From: UBA11222 sp049323435
GTDB taxonomy: Bacteria > Pseudomonadota > Alphaproteobacteria > UBA11222
Assembly (NCBI GenBank): GCA_049323435.1
Contig: JBMOMX010000037.1
Span: 1-64,000, forward strand
DNA length: 64,000 nucleotides
Direction: 5' to 3'
Shown: piece after piece, positions 52,604 to 60,226 of the stretch
How positions within the stretch are numbered: the stretch's first letter is position 1
Layout: each line of letters begins with the position of its first letter
Made by a program: the position numbers and the translations under genes
The notes under the pieces: generated by a model
Told to the model about the DNA's origin: nothing
The model's input: the letters and a program-made list of their open reading frames with translations, nothing else
Database searches by the model: none

Positions 52604-52930
52604 GTGAAAATCGTTCGAACCCTCGTCTATGAACGTAAATCCTCCAAGCTGTTAAGTGCGGAAGAGATACGCGCCGCTGAGGATGAAATAATCGCGGCCC
52701 CTGAAAAATGGCCGGTGATTTCAGGCGCAGGAGGCATCCGCAAAGCCAGAGCGGCGAGAGGAAGTTCCGGAAAAAGCGGCGGGGTGGGGATCATATATTA
52801 TTTCTGGGCTGCGAAAGAGACCGTCTATTTTATGGAAGTATATGCAAAAAACGAGAAAGCAAACCTTAGCGGTAAGGACAAAAAATTTCTGATTTATGCC
52901 GTTGAAGAACTAAAGAAACTGGAGAACTAG
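52604..52930 (+). CDS. RelE/HigB-type toxin (DUF1044-like)
   Basis: A 108-residue protein from a GTG start. It contains EDEIIAAPEKWPVISGAGGI, RKARAARGSSGKSGGVGIIY, YYFWAAKETVYFMEVYAKNE and KFLIYAVEELKKLEN. These are typical of RelE-superfamily toxins that pair with downstream XRE antitoxins. The antitoxin gene starts 1 bp after its stop. Toxic activity is inferred from family only. Confidence 0.85.
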   Translation: MKIVRTLVYERKSSKLLSAEEIRAAEDEIIAAPEKWPVISGAGGIRKARAARGSSGKSGGVGIIYYFWAAKETVYFMEVYAKNEKANLSGKDKKFLIYAVEELKKLEN

Positions 52931-52931
52931 G

Positions 52932-53246
52932 ATGTCGAAGCGAACAAGCAAGTCAGAAAGCAGCCTGGTAACGGCGGCAAGAGAAATGCTTGCACATGCA
53001 AGGGGCGAGATTGAGCTTGAGTCCTATGAATATACGCCGCCCCCAAAAATGGATGTCGCTGGGATCAGAAAAAAACTCGGCCTCAGCCAAAAACAGTTTG
53101 CGGACCATTACGGCTTTGCCGTAAGCGCGCTACGGGAGTGGGAACAGGGCCGCCGAAATCCCGAGCGTTCAACCAGAATTTTACTGGCGCTCATCGCCGA
53201 AAACCCAAAAATGGTCGAAAAAACTCTGGCGAAATTGTCGGTTTGA
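52932..53246 (+). CDS. XRE-family antitoxin (NadS/HigA-like)
   Basis: A 104-residue protein with a C-terminal helix-turn-helix: IRKKLGLSQKQFADHYGF then AVSALREWEQGRRNPERSTR. The N-terminal arm (MLAHARGEIELESYEYTPPP) is the likely toxin-binding part, and the layout matches NadS-type antitoxins that pair with RelE-like toxins. It is directly downstream of and probably cotranscribed with the toxin. Confidence 0.9.
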   Translation: MSKRTSKSESSLVTAAREMLAHARGEIELESYEYTPPPKMDVAGIRKKLGLSQKQFADHYGFAVSALREWEQGRRNPERSTRILLALIAENPKMVEKTLAKLSV

Positions 53247-53617
53247 TGGGGATGGCGGGGAAAAGGGTTTCTCCTTTAGTCCTCTTTTTGAGGAGCCTGT
53301 CGAAGAAATGGGGGTCCGAATCGATGAATTTTGCGTTTAATTTAATCATTTAATCGAATTGCGGAAATGGGGTCAAATCGAGTCTCATTTAATCGAGTCT
53401 GACCCCATTTCCGCTCCGCCCCATTTCCGCTCCCATTTCCGCTCGCACCATTTCCGCTCCATTTCCGCTCAAAACAAGCGCGATAACCAATCGGAGTATT
53501 CTTTTGCCGCTCATTGATTTCTCCTGTGATAAATCCTGGGGCACGTTGACGTCTGAATCAGGATATGAAACACTGCGGCCATTAACTATAGTTTTTATTT
53601 TAATTAAGAGGTGACCA
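53247..53617. repeat. REP-type palindromes and CCATTTCCGCTC tandem array
   Basis: Inverted arms GCGGAAATGGGGTCA (53361-53375) and TGACCCCATTTCCGC (53400-53414) are perfect over 15 bp. TTAATCGAGTCTGACC at 53389 begins a 23-nt sequence repeated in inverse at 54726-54748. Five copies of CCATTTCCGCTC run from 53404 to 53470, the last two sharing one base. AT-rich sequence (53480-53615) then leads to the next gene. No coding sequence is seen. Confidence 0.7.
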
Positions 53618-54235
53618 GTGACTCAGGGGCCAGCTACTGAGGCGGGGGGTAGGCGGTGTCAGTTACATTACTTTACCGGACGCGTTCTCGCTTCTCAAAA
53701 ACAGAAATCAACCCATGTCAGCAGCGCCACTGGCGGTACGCAGGCTAACCCGGTAACGCATATCAGCTCTACCACCGTTGACCATCATGAGTTTTATCTG
53801 ATGGATGAGTTCGGCAAGGAGCGCAGTTTCAAAACGAATGATCTGGACTTTCCATGCCGCGAAGACCAAACAGCTTCGATTGTCTGGGTAATTCCGGAAG
53901 GCGCTGAGGAGGGGCCCTTTATTGCCGCTTATAATCACAACACAAATGACCGGGTAACAATCGAACCAAATCGCATTGCGCACATCTTCGCGAAACCGGC
54001 TTGGATGGTGTGGGGTATCGCATTAGCGACGCTGGTGATTGTCAGTTTTATGATAAACTTGATCGTTGGCATGATCGCGGTGCTTGTTCCTTTCTTTTTC
54101 TTTCGGTGGCAATCAAGGCAGGCGGCCAAGGCGTTGCTCGCCAACCCTGATTTTTCGAAACTCAATTCGCAATTGTCACAATTGCAGCCTTTAGCGATAA
54201 CATCACCGGTCTCTTTGCCTGGGCAGAAGTTATGA
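53618..54235 (+). CDS. Hypothetical membrane protein in a REP-bounded cassette
   Basis: A 205-residue protein from a GTG start, with TTAAGAGGTG upstream at 53603-53612. The N-terminal 125 residues are soluble and beta-rich (HYFTGRVLASQKQKSTHVSS, HHEFYLMDEFGKERSFKTND). Two adjoining membrane helices follow (WMVWGIALATLVIVSFMINL, VGMIAVLVPFFFFRW, about 130-168), then a short cytosolic tail. No family is recognised with confidence. It overlaps the next gene by 4 bp, so the two are a unit. Confidence 0.7.
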   Translation: MTQGPATEAGGRRCQLHYFTGRVLASQKQKSTHVSSATGGTQANPVTHISSTTVDHHEFYLMDEFGKERSFKTNDLDFPCREDQTASIVWVIPEGAEEGPFIAAYNHNTNDRVTIEPNRIAHIFAKPAWMVWGIALATLVIVSFMINLIVGMIAVLVPFFFFRWQSRQAAKALLANPDFSKLNSQLSQLQPLAITSPVSLPGQKL

Positions 54236-54684
54236 AACCTGTAATGCCAGGGCTGGTGATGCTCACCTTGCTTGTTGGGTCTGCGTTTGCAGACCCTCAA
54301 CCGCTAAGCAAAGCCGATCGTGAGGCGGTGTTCAAAGCTGCCGGCTTCGTCCCTAAAGGGGATAAATATGTCAGATGCGACGACACGGTAACGGAATCTT
54401 TTCAGGCGGGCAGCATTGAGATCGCTGATCTGAATAGTGATGGAAAACCAGAGGCATGGGTCACGGAGGGCAGCCTTTTCTGCTACGGTACTACCGCCGA
54501 GGCATTCGTACTGGTTGCCAGGGATAACAAAGGCGAATGGATTAAGCTGCTCGACGAAGTGGGAGTCCCTACGGCACTAACGAAGTTTCGAAATGGATGG
54601 CCCGATATCAAGGTGGGCGGCCCGGGTCCGGGTCCTTTTCCAGTTTATTATTACGATGGCAGCAAGTACATCATTAGCGAGTAA
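54232..54684 (+). CDS. Hypothetical exported protein in a REP-bounded cassette
   Basis: A 150-residue protein with a signal peptide (MPGLVMLTLLVGSAFA, residues 5-20). The mature part includes CDDTVTESFQAGSIEIADLN followed by SDGKPEAWVTEG, a calcium-loop-like or FG-GAP-like DLNSDGKPE pattern, and two Cys that could form a disulfide. No function can be assigned. It is translationally coupled to the membrane protein upstream. Confidence 0.75.
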   Translation: MKPVMPGLVMLTLLVGSAFADPQPLSKADREAVFKAAGFVPKGDKYVRCDDTVTESFQAGSIEIADLNSDGKPEAWVTEGSLFCYGTTAEAFVLVARDNKGEWIKLLDEVGVPTALTKFRNGWPDIKVGGPGPGPFPVYYYDGSKYIISE

Positions 54685-54705
54685 AGAAGAAATGGCAGAA
54701 GCAAT

Positions 54706-54790
54706 GGAGAAGAAATGGGGTCGAAGAAATGGGGTCAGACTCGATTAATTTTGACCACATTTCCGTTATCGTCACCATTTCCGTCAGATG
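54706..54790. repeat. REP-type repeats closing the two-gene cassette
   Basis: GAAGAAATGGGG occurs twice (about 54709 and 54723). The second copy leads into ATGGGGTCAGACTCGATTAA at 54729-54748, which is the exact reverse complement of 53389-53408; the match extends to 23 nt. CACATTTCCGTT and CACCATTTCCGT follow, echoing the left-hand array. The two hypothetical genes therefore lie between inverted copies about 1.3 kb apart. Confidence 0.75.
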
Positions 54791-54803
54791 TTAAGACAAC
54801 ACT

Positions 54804-55364
54804 TTACTCCTCGTCCTCTTCATATTCCTCCCAACGGGCATATTGCGGCGGGCTTTTGCCGATGCGGCTGACGATGCGGGGGTATTTCTTTTTCGGCGAG
54901 GCTTTGGGCTGAATGGCAACAACATCGATCTGGTGCCACCAGTCATCGCCAAAATCAAACCAGTAGCCGAAGGCGTCGCCCGGCTTGAGATTCAGGCTGC
55001 CTATGGTGACATGCTGCAAATTACCGGCAATGCCGTCCCGCGCCATATCCTCCTTGCTTAGCCCCTCCAGCATCATGGGTAAAACATAGCGCCGCGCCTC
55101 CGGGTCCATCGGTCCCTCGCCGCCAACCTGGAATTCATACATATGCGGATCGAAACGGTTAAATGCCTTGAAAATCATCTGATGCAGCTCATCCAGCGTG
55201 TCATCCCCGCGCAATTCGATCTTGCGTGAGATCTCCGGATTTTTCTCAGCAAACTCTTCCGTGATCGGACCATCCGTGATAAAAACCTCCAGCGTGAACT
55301 CGCGATCATCCTCTAGCACCCTGAAACTGCGTCTTGCCGGTTTTGCTTTTTTTTCCGAAGCCAT
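54804..55364 (-). CDS. Plasmid pRiA4b ORF-3-like family protein
   Basis: A 186-residue protein starting MASEKKAKPARRSFRVLEDD. The family core is visible: DTLDELHQMIFKAFNRFDPH, MYEFQVGG and FGYWFDFGDDWWHQIDVVAI, and it ends in an acidic tail (WEEYEEDEE). Such proteins occur on plasmids and insertion-element passengers; no activity is known. The start at 55364 is preferred over the open frame to 55463 because GGAA sequence precedes it and the family start matches. Confidence 0.85.
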   Translation of the reverse strand: MASEKKAKPARRSFRVLEDDREFTLEVFITDGPITEEFAEKNPEISRKIELRGDDTLDELHQMIFKAFNRFDPHMYEFQVGGEGPMDPEARRYVLPMMLEGLSKEDMARDGIAGNLQHVTIGSLNLKPGDAFGYWFDFGDDWWHQIDVVAIQPKASPKKKYPRIVSRIGKSPPQYARWEEYEEDEE

Positions 55365-55434
55365 GATTTCCTTCCGCGTTCTATTGATTTGTGTAAGGCG
55401 CATATCCCAGCCCGTCTGCGCCGCCCGCGATTTT

Positions 55435-55839
55435 TTACGCCAAATCCTCAAGCTCCACCGCAAGCGCGCGGGCGAGCTTTTTCACCGTCGCCACGGAACC
55501 ATTTTTCCTGCCGGTTTCGATCATGGCGATCATGTCCCGCGAAACGCCGGAGGCGTTGGCCAGCGCCGCTTGCGTAAGCCCGCGATACTCACGATAGATG
55601 CGCAGGCGGTTCCCGCCCGCGATCAGGCGGTCCACCAGATCCTTGGGAAAATATTCTTCGCCGCGTTTCTTCGCTTCGTCAAAAGCAAGGATGTCGAGCA
55701 TGTCCTCATACGCCCTGAGCATCTGCTTTACGGTTTTGACGGGAACGCTGATTGACTTTTTGCCTTTGCCAAGCTTGGCCAGATCGCACAGCGCCGCATA
55801 ACCCGCCGCCTGCATCTCCCTATGCGGGGTATGTTTCAT
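55435..55839 (-). CDS. XRE-family antitoxin/regulator paired with a broken toxin
   Basis: A 134-residue protein with a C-terminal helix-turn-helix: NRLRIYREYRGLTQAALANA then SGVSRDMIAMIETGRKNG. The N-terminal half (MKHTPHREMQAAGYAALCDL, VKQMLRAYEDMLDILAFDEA) resembles Phd/YefM-like antitoxin extensions. It lies 12 bp downstream of the RelE-like pseudogene. It is intact and may act as an orphan regulator. Confidence 0.85.
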   Translation of the reverse strand: MKHTPHREMQAAGYAALCDLAKLGKGKKSISVPVKTVKQMLRAYEDMLDILAFDEAKKRGEEYFPKDLVDRLIAGGNRLRIYREYRGLTQAALANASGVSRDMIAMIETGRKNGSVATVKKLARALAVELEDLA

Positions 55840-55851
55840 GCGCCGCTCCTT

Positions 55852-56105
55852 TCACTCCTGGTAGATGTTGCCACGCGATGCTATGCGCACCACATGAATA
55901 ATCAGTTGCGCATCGGCAATTTCATAAATGATGCGCCAATCCCCAACCCGTAACCATTGCGGCCCTTCAGTCTGGCGGCATTGTTGTGCTTCGTATACGG
56001 ATCAGCGGCTACCGCTGCAATTTTCGTCTGGATCGACAGCGCCAGCTTGCGCGGCATTCTGGATACAGTGCGCGCAGACTGTTTGCTATAGATCACTCTA
56101 TGCAT
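55852..56105 (-). pseudogene. RelE/ParE-type toxin, frameshifted
   Basis: The first frame reads MHRVIYSKQSARTVSRMPRK and LKGRNGYGLGI and stops early at 55902. In the next phase the expected end is present: GDWRIIYEIADAQLIIHVVR, then IASRGNIYQE, stopping at 55852. Compared with the family consensus GYRLRVGDWRIIYEI, a net frame change lies near 55960-55970; loss of about 7 bp between two TTAC copies would explain it. The toxin is therefore probably inactive, whereas its antitoxin is intact. Confidence 0.8.
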
Positions 56106-56184
56106 TTATTATATGTAACCTATAGTCACAAATCAGTCAAGCCGGTCCTGAGGGGCGAAAGGTGGGACACATGGCCCACCCCCC

Positions 56185-57351
56185 CTAATCCCGTTTTTTC
56201 GGGAACAGCATGCCGGCGATCATCGGATAGGCGTCATCGAGTGCGAGGCCCATCACCACGCCCGCGCGCGCGTCACGGAAATAGCGCTCGAACGGCAGCC
56301 GCGCGGCAAATGCCGTGCCGCCGAAGATGGTCATCAGGCCTTCGGTCACCGCCACGGCGGCCTCCGACGCCAGCACCTTGGCCTGTATATAGGGCAGCGG
56401 CGATTTGACACGGCCCTCGTCGCCCGCTTTCGCCGCCAGATGCAGCAGCGACCGCGCGCCCTCGATGCGGGCGCTGAATTCGGCCATGCGCCGGGCGTTG
56501 ATCGGGCTGTCCAGCCGCCGCGCGCCGCTCGGATATTGCTTCGTCACTTCCTCGCAGCCAATTTCATAAGCGCCCGAGGCAATGCCCAGATAGGCGGCGG
56601 CATAGGTCAACGCCACCACCGGCATCATGATCGTGCCCAGATTGCGGCCCGCCTCATGTTCCTTGCCGATAATATTGGCGTGCGGCACTTCGCCGTTGAA
56701 AATCATCGGCGCGCTGCCATTGCCGCGCATGCCGAGGCCGTTCCATTCGCCGTCTTTCTTCCAGCCGATCTTGTCGCGCTCCACCACCAGCGCGCTGAGT
56801 GCGCCGCGCGGCGCATCCGGGCCGATCTGGCACATCAGGAAATAATGGCTCGCCTCGCCCGCCGAGGTGACATAGGATTTGCGGATATTATCCAGACGAT
56901 AGCCGCTATCCGTGCGAATGGCGGAGGAGAACGCGCCGGACGGCTGCCAGTCCTGCCCCGTGGCGCCGCTGGTTTCGCCGCCCGCCACCGTATAGAACGC
57001 CTCGCCACGCGCGATGGGCTTTACGAAACGCTCAACCTGATCCGGCGTGGCGATGCGCGAGATCAGCTCGGCCGCCTCTATATGCATTTTATAGCACATG
57101 GCGGTGGAAGGGCATTTCTTGGCCAATTCCTCCACCACCAGCACGGTTGTCAGCAAGTCCACATGACTGCCGCCATGTTCCTTGGACACACGCAAACCCA
57201 TGAAGTTTTCAGCGCGCAGGGCGGCAAGTGAATTTATTGGGTAGGTGGCGGTCTTGTCGGTGGCTGCGGCCCGGGGGGCCAGATCGCGTTCAGCTACGGC
57301 ACGCGCCTTTTCCATCCAGTGTAGCTGCGCGTCTGTCTTGGAAATCCACAT
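56185..57351 (-). CDS. Acyl-CoA dehydrogenase family protein
   Basis: FAD-dependent acyl-CoA dehydrogenase-fold protein of 388 residues. Visible are LRVSKEHGGSHVDLLTTVLV, FYTVAGGETSGATG near the flavin, DSPINARRMAEFSARIEGAR and the C-terminal YFRDARAGVVMGLALDD. Many such proteins near aromatic catabolic genes are oxidoreductases of fatty or aromatic acyl thioesters, or flavin monooxygenase-like; the substrate is not known. Electrons could pass through ETF to the ETF-QO at 14.3 kb. Confidence 0.9.
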   Translation of the reverse strand: MWISKTDAQLHWMEKARAVAERDLAPRAAATDKTATYPINSLAALRAENFMGLRVSKEHGGSHVDLLTTVLVVEELAKKCPSTAMCYKMHIEAAELISRIATPDQVERFVKPIARGEAFYTVAGGETSGATGQDWQPSGAFSSAIRTDSGYRLDNIRKSYVTSAGEASHYFLMCQIGPDAPRGALSALVVERDKIGWKKDGEWNGLGMRGNGSAPMIFNGEVPHANIIGKEHEAGRNLGTIMMPVVALTYAAAYLGIASGAYEIGCEEVTKQYPSGARRLDSPINARRMAEFSARIEGARSLLHLAAKAGDEGRVKSPLPYIQAKVLASEAAVAVTEGLMTIFGGTAFAARLPFERYFRDARAGVVMGLALDDAYPMIAGMLFPKKRD

Positions 57352-57603
57352 GCTTTCTTCCCCCCTAAATTCTTATTATGTTTCATATCATTATAGTGGG
57401 TTTGCCGGGGGAAAACAGGGAAGATTTTACGCAGCAAACCCCATATTTTGTGTGTTGCCGCCGGTAAAGGGTCAATAAAAGGTCTTTATCTAATCGTCAT
57501 TTAAATGACAATTTAATCCAGGATATGCTAGAGCTAGCCTTGATGTTCCTTGCCTTCAGGCAAGTTGACCGAAAACAAAATCAATGTGTGGAGACGTCTG
57601 AAC
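57352..57603. promoter_or_regulatory. Divergent intergenic region with a 14-bp palindrome
   Basis: GTCATTTAAATGAC at 57496-57509 is a perfect palindrome about 95 bp upstream of the DUF1329 gene, in AT-rich DNA. It is a candidate operator for that gene or for the divergent acyl-CoA dehydrogenase. No promoter hexamers are clear. Confidence 0.4.
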
Positions 57604-58974
57604 ATGGCCTGGATGCCAAGGGGTGCGATTATTGTCAGTCTGGTGTTAGGAATTCAGTCCGCAATGGCGGCGGTTTCGCCCGAGGAAGCCGGGCGGCTTG
57701 GGAACGATCTGACGCCGATTGGCGCGGAACGCGCAGGCAATGCGGCGGGCACCATTCCCGCCTGGGATGGCGGTCTGACAGCGCCGCCGCCGGGCATCGG
57801 CTATGAGGCGGGCAAGCATCACACCGATCCATTTGCCGCCGACCGTCCGCTCTATACGGTGAATGCGGCCAATATGGCGCAATATGAGGGGCAGCTGACA
57901 GAGGCCCATAAGGCGCTGTTAAAGGCGTATCCCGGCAGCTATTTTATGAATGTCTATCCCACGCACCGCTCCTGCGCCTATCCAAAACATGTGTACGAGG
58001 CCGTCAAGCGCAATGCCGTCAGCGGGCAACTGACCAATGAAGAAAATGGCTTTACCGGCGCAGTGATGGCGTTTCCATTTCCGATCCCGCAATCGGCGCG
58101 CGAGGTGTTGTGGAATCACGAAATTCGCTATCAGGGATATAAGGTCACACGCGAATCCGCCGCCGCCGCGCCCACCAAGACGGGCGACTATACGCTGGAT
58201 GTGGCGCTGGATCAGTGGATTTACCGTTATTCGAATCCGGATCTGAAAAGCACCGAAGAACTGGACAATGTCATTATGCATTTTTTGCGGCATGGCATCA
58301 GCCCGTCCTCGAATGCCGGCACATTATCGGTCACGCATAATACGATGGATCAAGTGCTGGAGCCCCGGCATAACTGGTCCTACCGGCCGGGCGAGCGCAA
58401 GGTCAAACAGGTGATGGGTCAGCTATATGATAATGTTCTGGCGACCAGCGACGGCATCCGCCTGAATGACACGTTTAATATTTTTAGCGGCGGCGGCGAC
58501 CGGTATGACTGGTCGTTGATCGGCAAACAGGAAAAGCTGATCCCGTACAATACCTATCGGCTGGCTTCGCCAGATACAAAGTACAAGGATATTCTGCATA
58601 AGTCGCATCTGAATCCGGAAGTGATGCGTTATGAGCTGCACCGCACCTGGGTGATTGAGGGCCGGTTGAAGCCCGGCAAGCAACATATATTCGCCACCAG
58701 CCGCATCATGTATTTCGATGAAGATTCATGGACGGGAACCGCCGGCGTGCTGTATGACGGCGCGGGCAAAATCACCCGTGTGCAGGAGGCCCATATTTTC
58801 AACTATTATGATCAGCCGCTGTGCAATATCGGAAGCGATACAGTGTATGACATCGATGGCGGGCGTTATCATATTGTCGGAATGCGGAACGAACAAAAGC
58901 CGGTCAAGTTTGATATACAGGATCAGCCCGGTTCATTTTCGCCGGGAGGCATGCGCCGCCTCGGCGTGCGTTAG
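57604..58974 (+). CDS. DUF1329 domain-containing exported protein
   Basis: A 456-residue protein with a signal peptide (GAIIVSLVLGIQSAMA, about 6-21). The DUF1329 hallmark follows: VSPEEAGRLGNDLTPIGAER, then AGTIPAWDGGLTAPP, NVYPTHRSCAYPKHVYEAVK and TRVQEAHIFNYYDQPLCN-like sequence near the end. The family is related to outer-membrane lipoprotein/LolB-like folds and is often found beside RND exporters or steroid/terpene catabolism genes. Its role is unproven. The start at 57604 gives the cleanest signal peptide; the frame is open from 57550. Confidence 0.9.
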   Translation: MAWMPRGAIIVSLVLGIQSAMAAVSPEEAGRLGNDLTPIGAERAGNAAGTIPAWDGGLTAPPPGIGYEAGKHHTDPFAADRPLYTVNAANMAQYEGQLTEAHKALLKAYPGSYFMNVYPTHRSCAYPKHVYEAVKRNAVSGQLTNEENGFTGAVMAFPFPIPQSAREVLWNHEIRYQGYKVTRESAAAAPTKTGDYTLDVALDQWIYRYSNPDLKSTEELDNVIMHFLRHGISPSSNAGTLSVTHNTMDQVLEPRHNWSYRPGERKVKQVMGQLYDNVLATSDGIRLNDTFNIFSGGGDRYDWSLIGKQEKLIPYNTYRLASPDTKYKDILHKSHLNPEVMRYELHRTWVIEGRLKPGKQHIFATSRIMYFDEDSWTGTAGVLYDGAGKITRVQEAHIFNYYDQPLCNIGSDTVYDIDGGRYHIVGMRNEQKPVKFDIQDQPGSFSPGGMRRLGVR

Positions 58975-59065
58975 TGCGGGATGAATTTAAGTCGAATAGG
59001 GTCTAAAATTTAATCCGGGCTGAATTTGCGTGGTTCTGTAAATCTGAAACGAACGCAATCGCGAC

Positions 59066-60226
59066 TTATTGCGGAAAGTCCGGATCTGGCGCTGCTTGTG
59101 TGCCGGTTTCTTCATCCGGCGATTTTTCAGGCTCTGGTGTTTTGAACAGATCATGATAATCGCGGGTCAGATCGGCGGCTTTCATACCGGGAAGTTTGAA
59201 CGCCCAGCCTTTGGTGCGGGCGTTGATTTCCGCAATCTGTTTCTGCACCGCCTCGGGTTTGAGCAATTTTGTGTCTTTTTCGAGCAGCCCTGCCTTGGCC
59301 GCAGCCTCGGCCTGTACGGGATCAAAGCTGGCTTCAAACCGTGTCCAGCGGCTTTTATCACGCAGCACAGTCCAGCTTGTCAGCACCAGCCCGTCGAATA
59401 AATGATGCCGGGCCTGGAAGGCGCCGGTGAAATCAATTTTATCCGCAGGCGATACATCATCCAGCGGCAGCAGAGAGACGGCACGGGCGATATTGGCGGG
59501 CAATTCATCCAGCACCAGCACTTTGCCCTTAGGCGTTTTTGTAATCGTGAAACTGGCGTCCGGACTGGCGCGGTTAATGTCATAGGCGGGGCCGCTGGGC
59601 GGGGTCAGGGTCACGGATGCGATGCGGGCTTCTGCAATGTCAAACAAAGCCCGGTCTATCCAGTCGCTGATTTGCAGCGGAAGATTGATATCGCCCTGCA
59701 CCAGATAAGTTTGCGCCTCGCCATCCTTGCGGGCAAAGGCGATGCCCGCGCGGGTGCCGCTGGGCGGGGTTTGCACCTTGCCCAAAATCAAGGCGGCCAG
59801 AGGTTTGCCCCCGGCATCAAAGAGACTGAAGCGATAGCCCTTGCCGCTGGCGGCCTGGCCCGTGTCATCCGGCGCCGCCAGCAGCAGCGCGCCGTGATTT
59901 TCTGCGCGCGCCGTGCGCCGTTCCACTGCATCAAGTTTCGCCACCGCCAGAATAGCTTTGCGCACCACATCGAAATTTGCGGGCCAGCCGCCACGGTCCG
60001 GCAGCATCCAGCCACCCCTTGCATCACGGGCAATGCTGATATTTCCGGTGCTGGTCCAGATATCAATTTTAGCGATAGTTTCGATCTGCTGTTCCAGACC
60101 GGGAAACAAAGGCTGACGCGCAAAGGGGGCCTGATTGGCCGCCTGGCGCGAAGAGATCGCGATGCCTGCCGCCACAACGAAGAAGGCCGTCAGTGCTGCC
60201 AGGATGCGCAAATGACGGGGGTTCAT
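59066..60226 (-). CDS. DUF4340 domain-containing protein of the Gld-like ABC operon
   Basis: A 386-residue protein with one N-terminal membrane anchor (ILAALTAFFVVAAGIAISSR) and a large periplasmic DUF4340 region (ALILGKVQTPPSGTRAGIAF, TYLVQGDINLPLQISDWIDR). The C-terminal tail is Pro/Asp-rich. DUF4340 proteins regularly follow GldG-like genes. The start at 60226 overlaps the GldG-like stop by 4 bp (ATGA). Its function is unknown. Confidence 0.85.
   Translation of the reverse strand: MNPRHLRILAALTAFFVVAAGIAISSRQAANQAPFARQPLFPGLEQQIETIAKIDIWTSTGNISIARDARGGWMLPDRGGWPANFDVVRKAILAVAKLDAVERRTARAENHGALLLAAPDDTGQAASGKGYRFSLFDAGGKPLAALILGKVQTPPSGTRAGIAFARKDGEAQTYLVQGDINLPLQISDWIDRALFDIAEARIASVTLTPPSGPAYDINRASPDASFTITKTPKGKVLVLDELPANIARAVSLLPLDDVSPADKIDFTGAFQARHHLFDGLVLTSWTVLRDKSRWTRFEASFDPVQAEAAAKAGLLEKDTKLLKPEAVQKQIAEINARTKGWAFKLPGMKAADLTRDYHDLFKTPEPEKSPDEETGTQAAPDPDFPQ

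Noticed and set aside
53404..53470. Possible CRISPR array from regularly repeated CCATTTCCGCTC
   Set aside because: Repeats are only 12 bp with 0-5 bp spacers; no cas gene is nearby.
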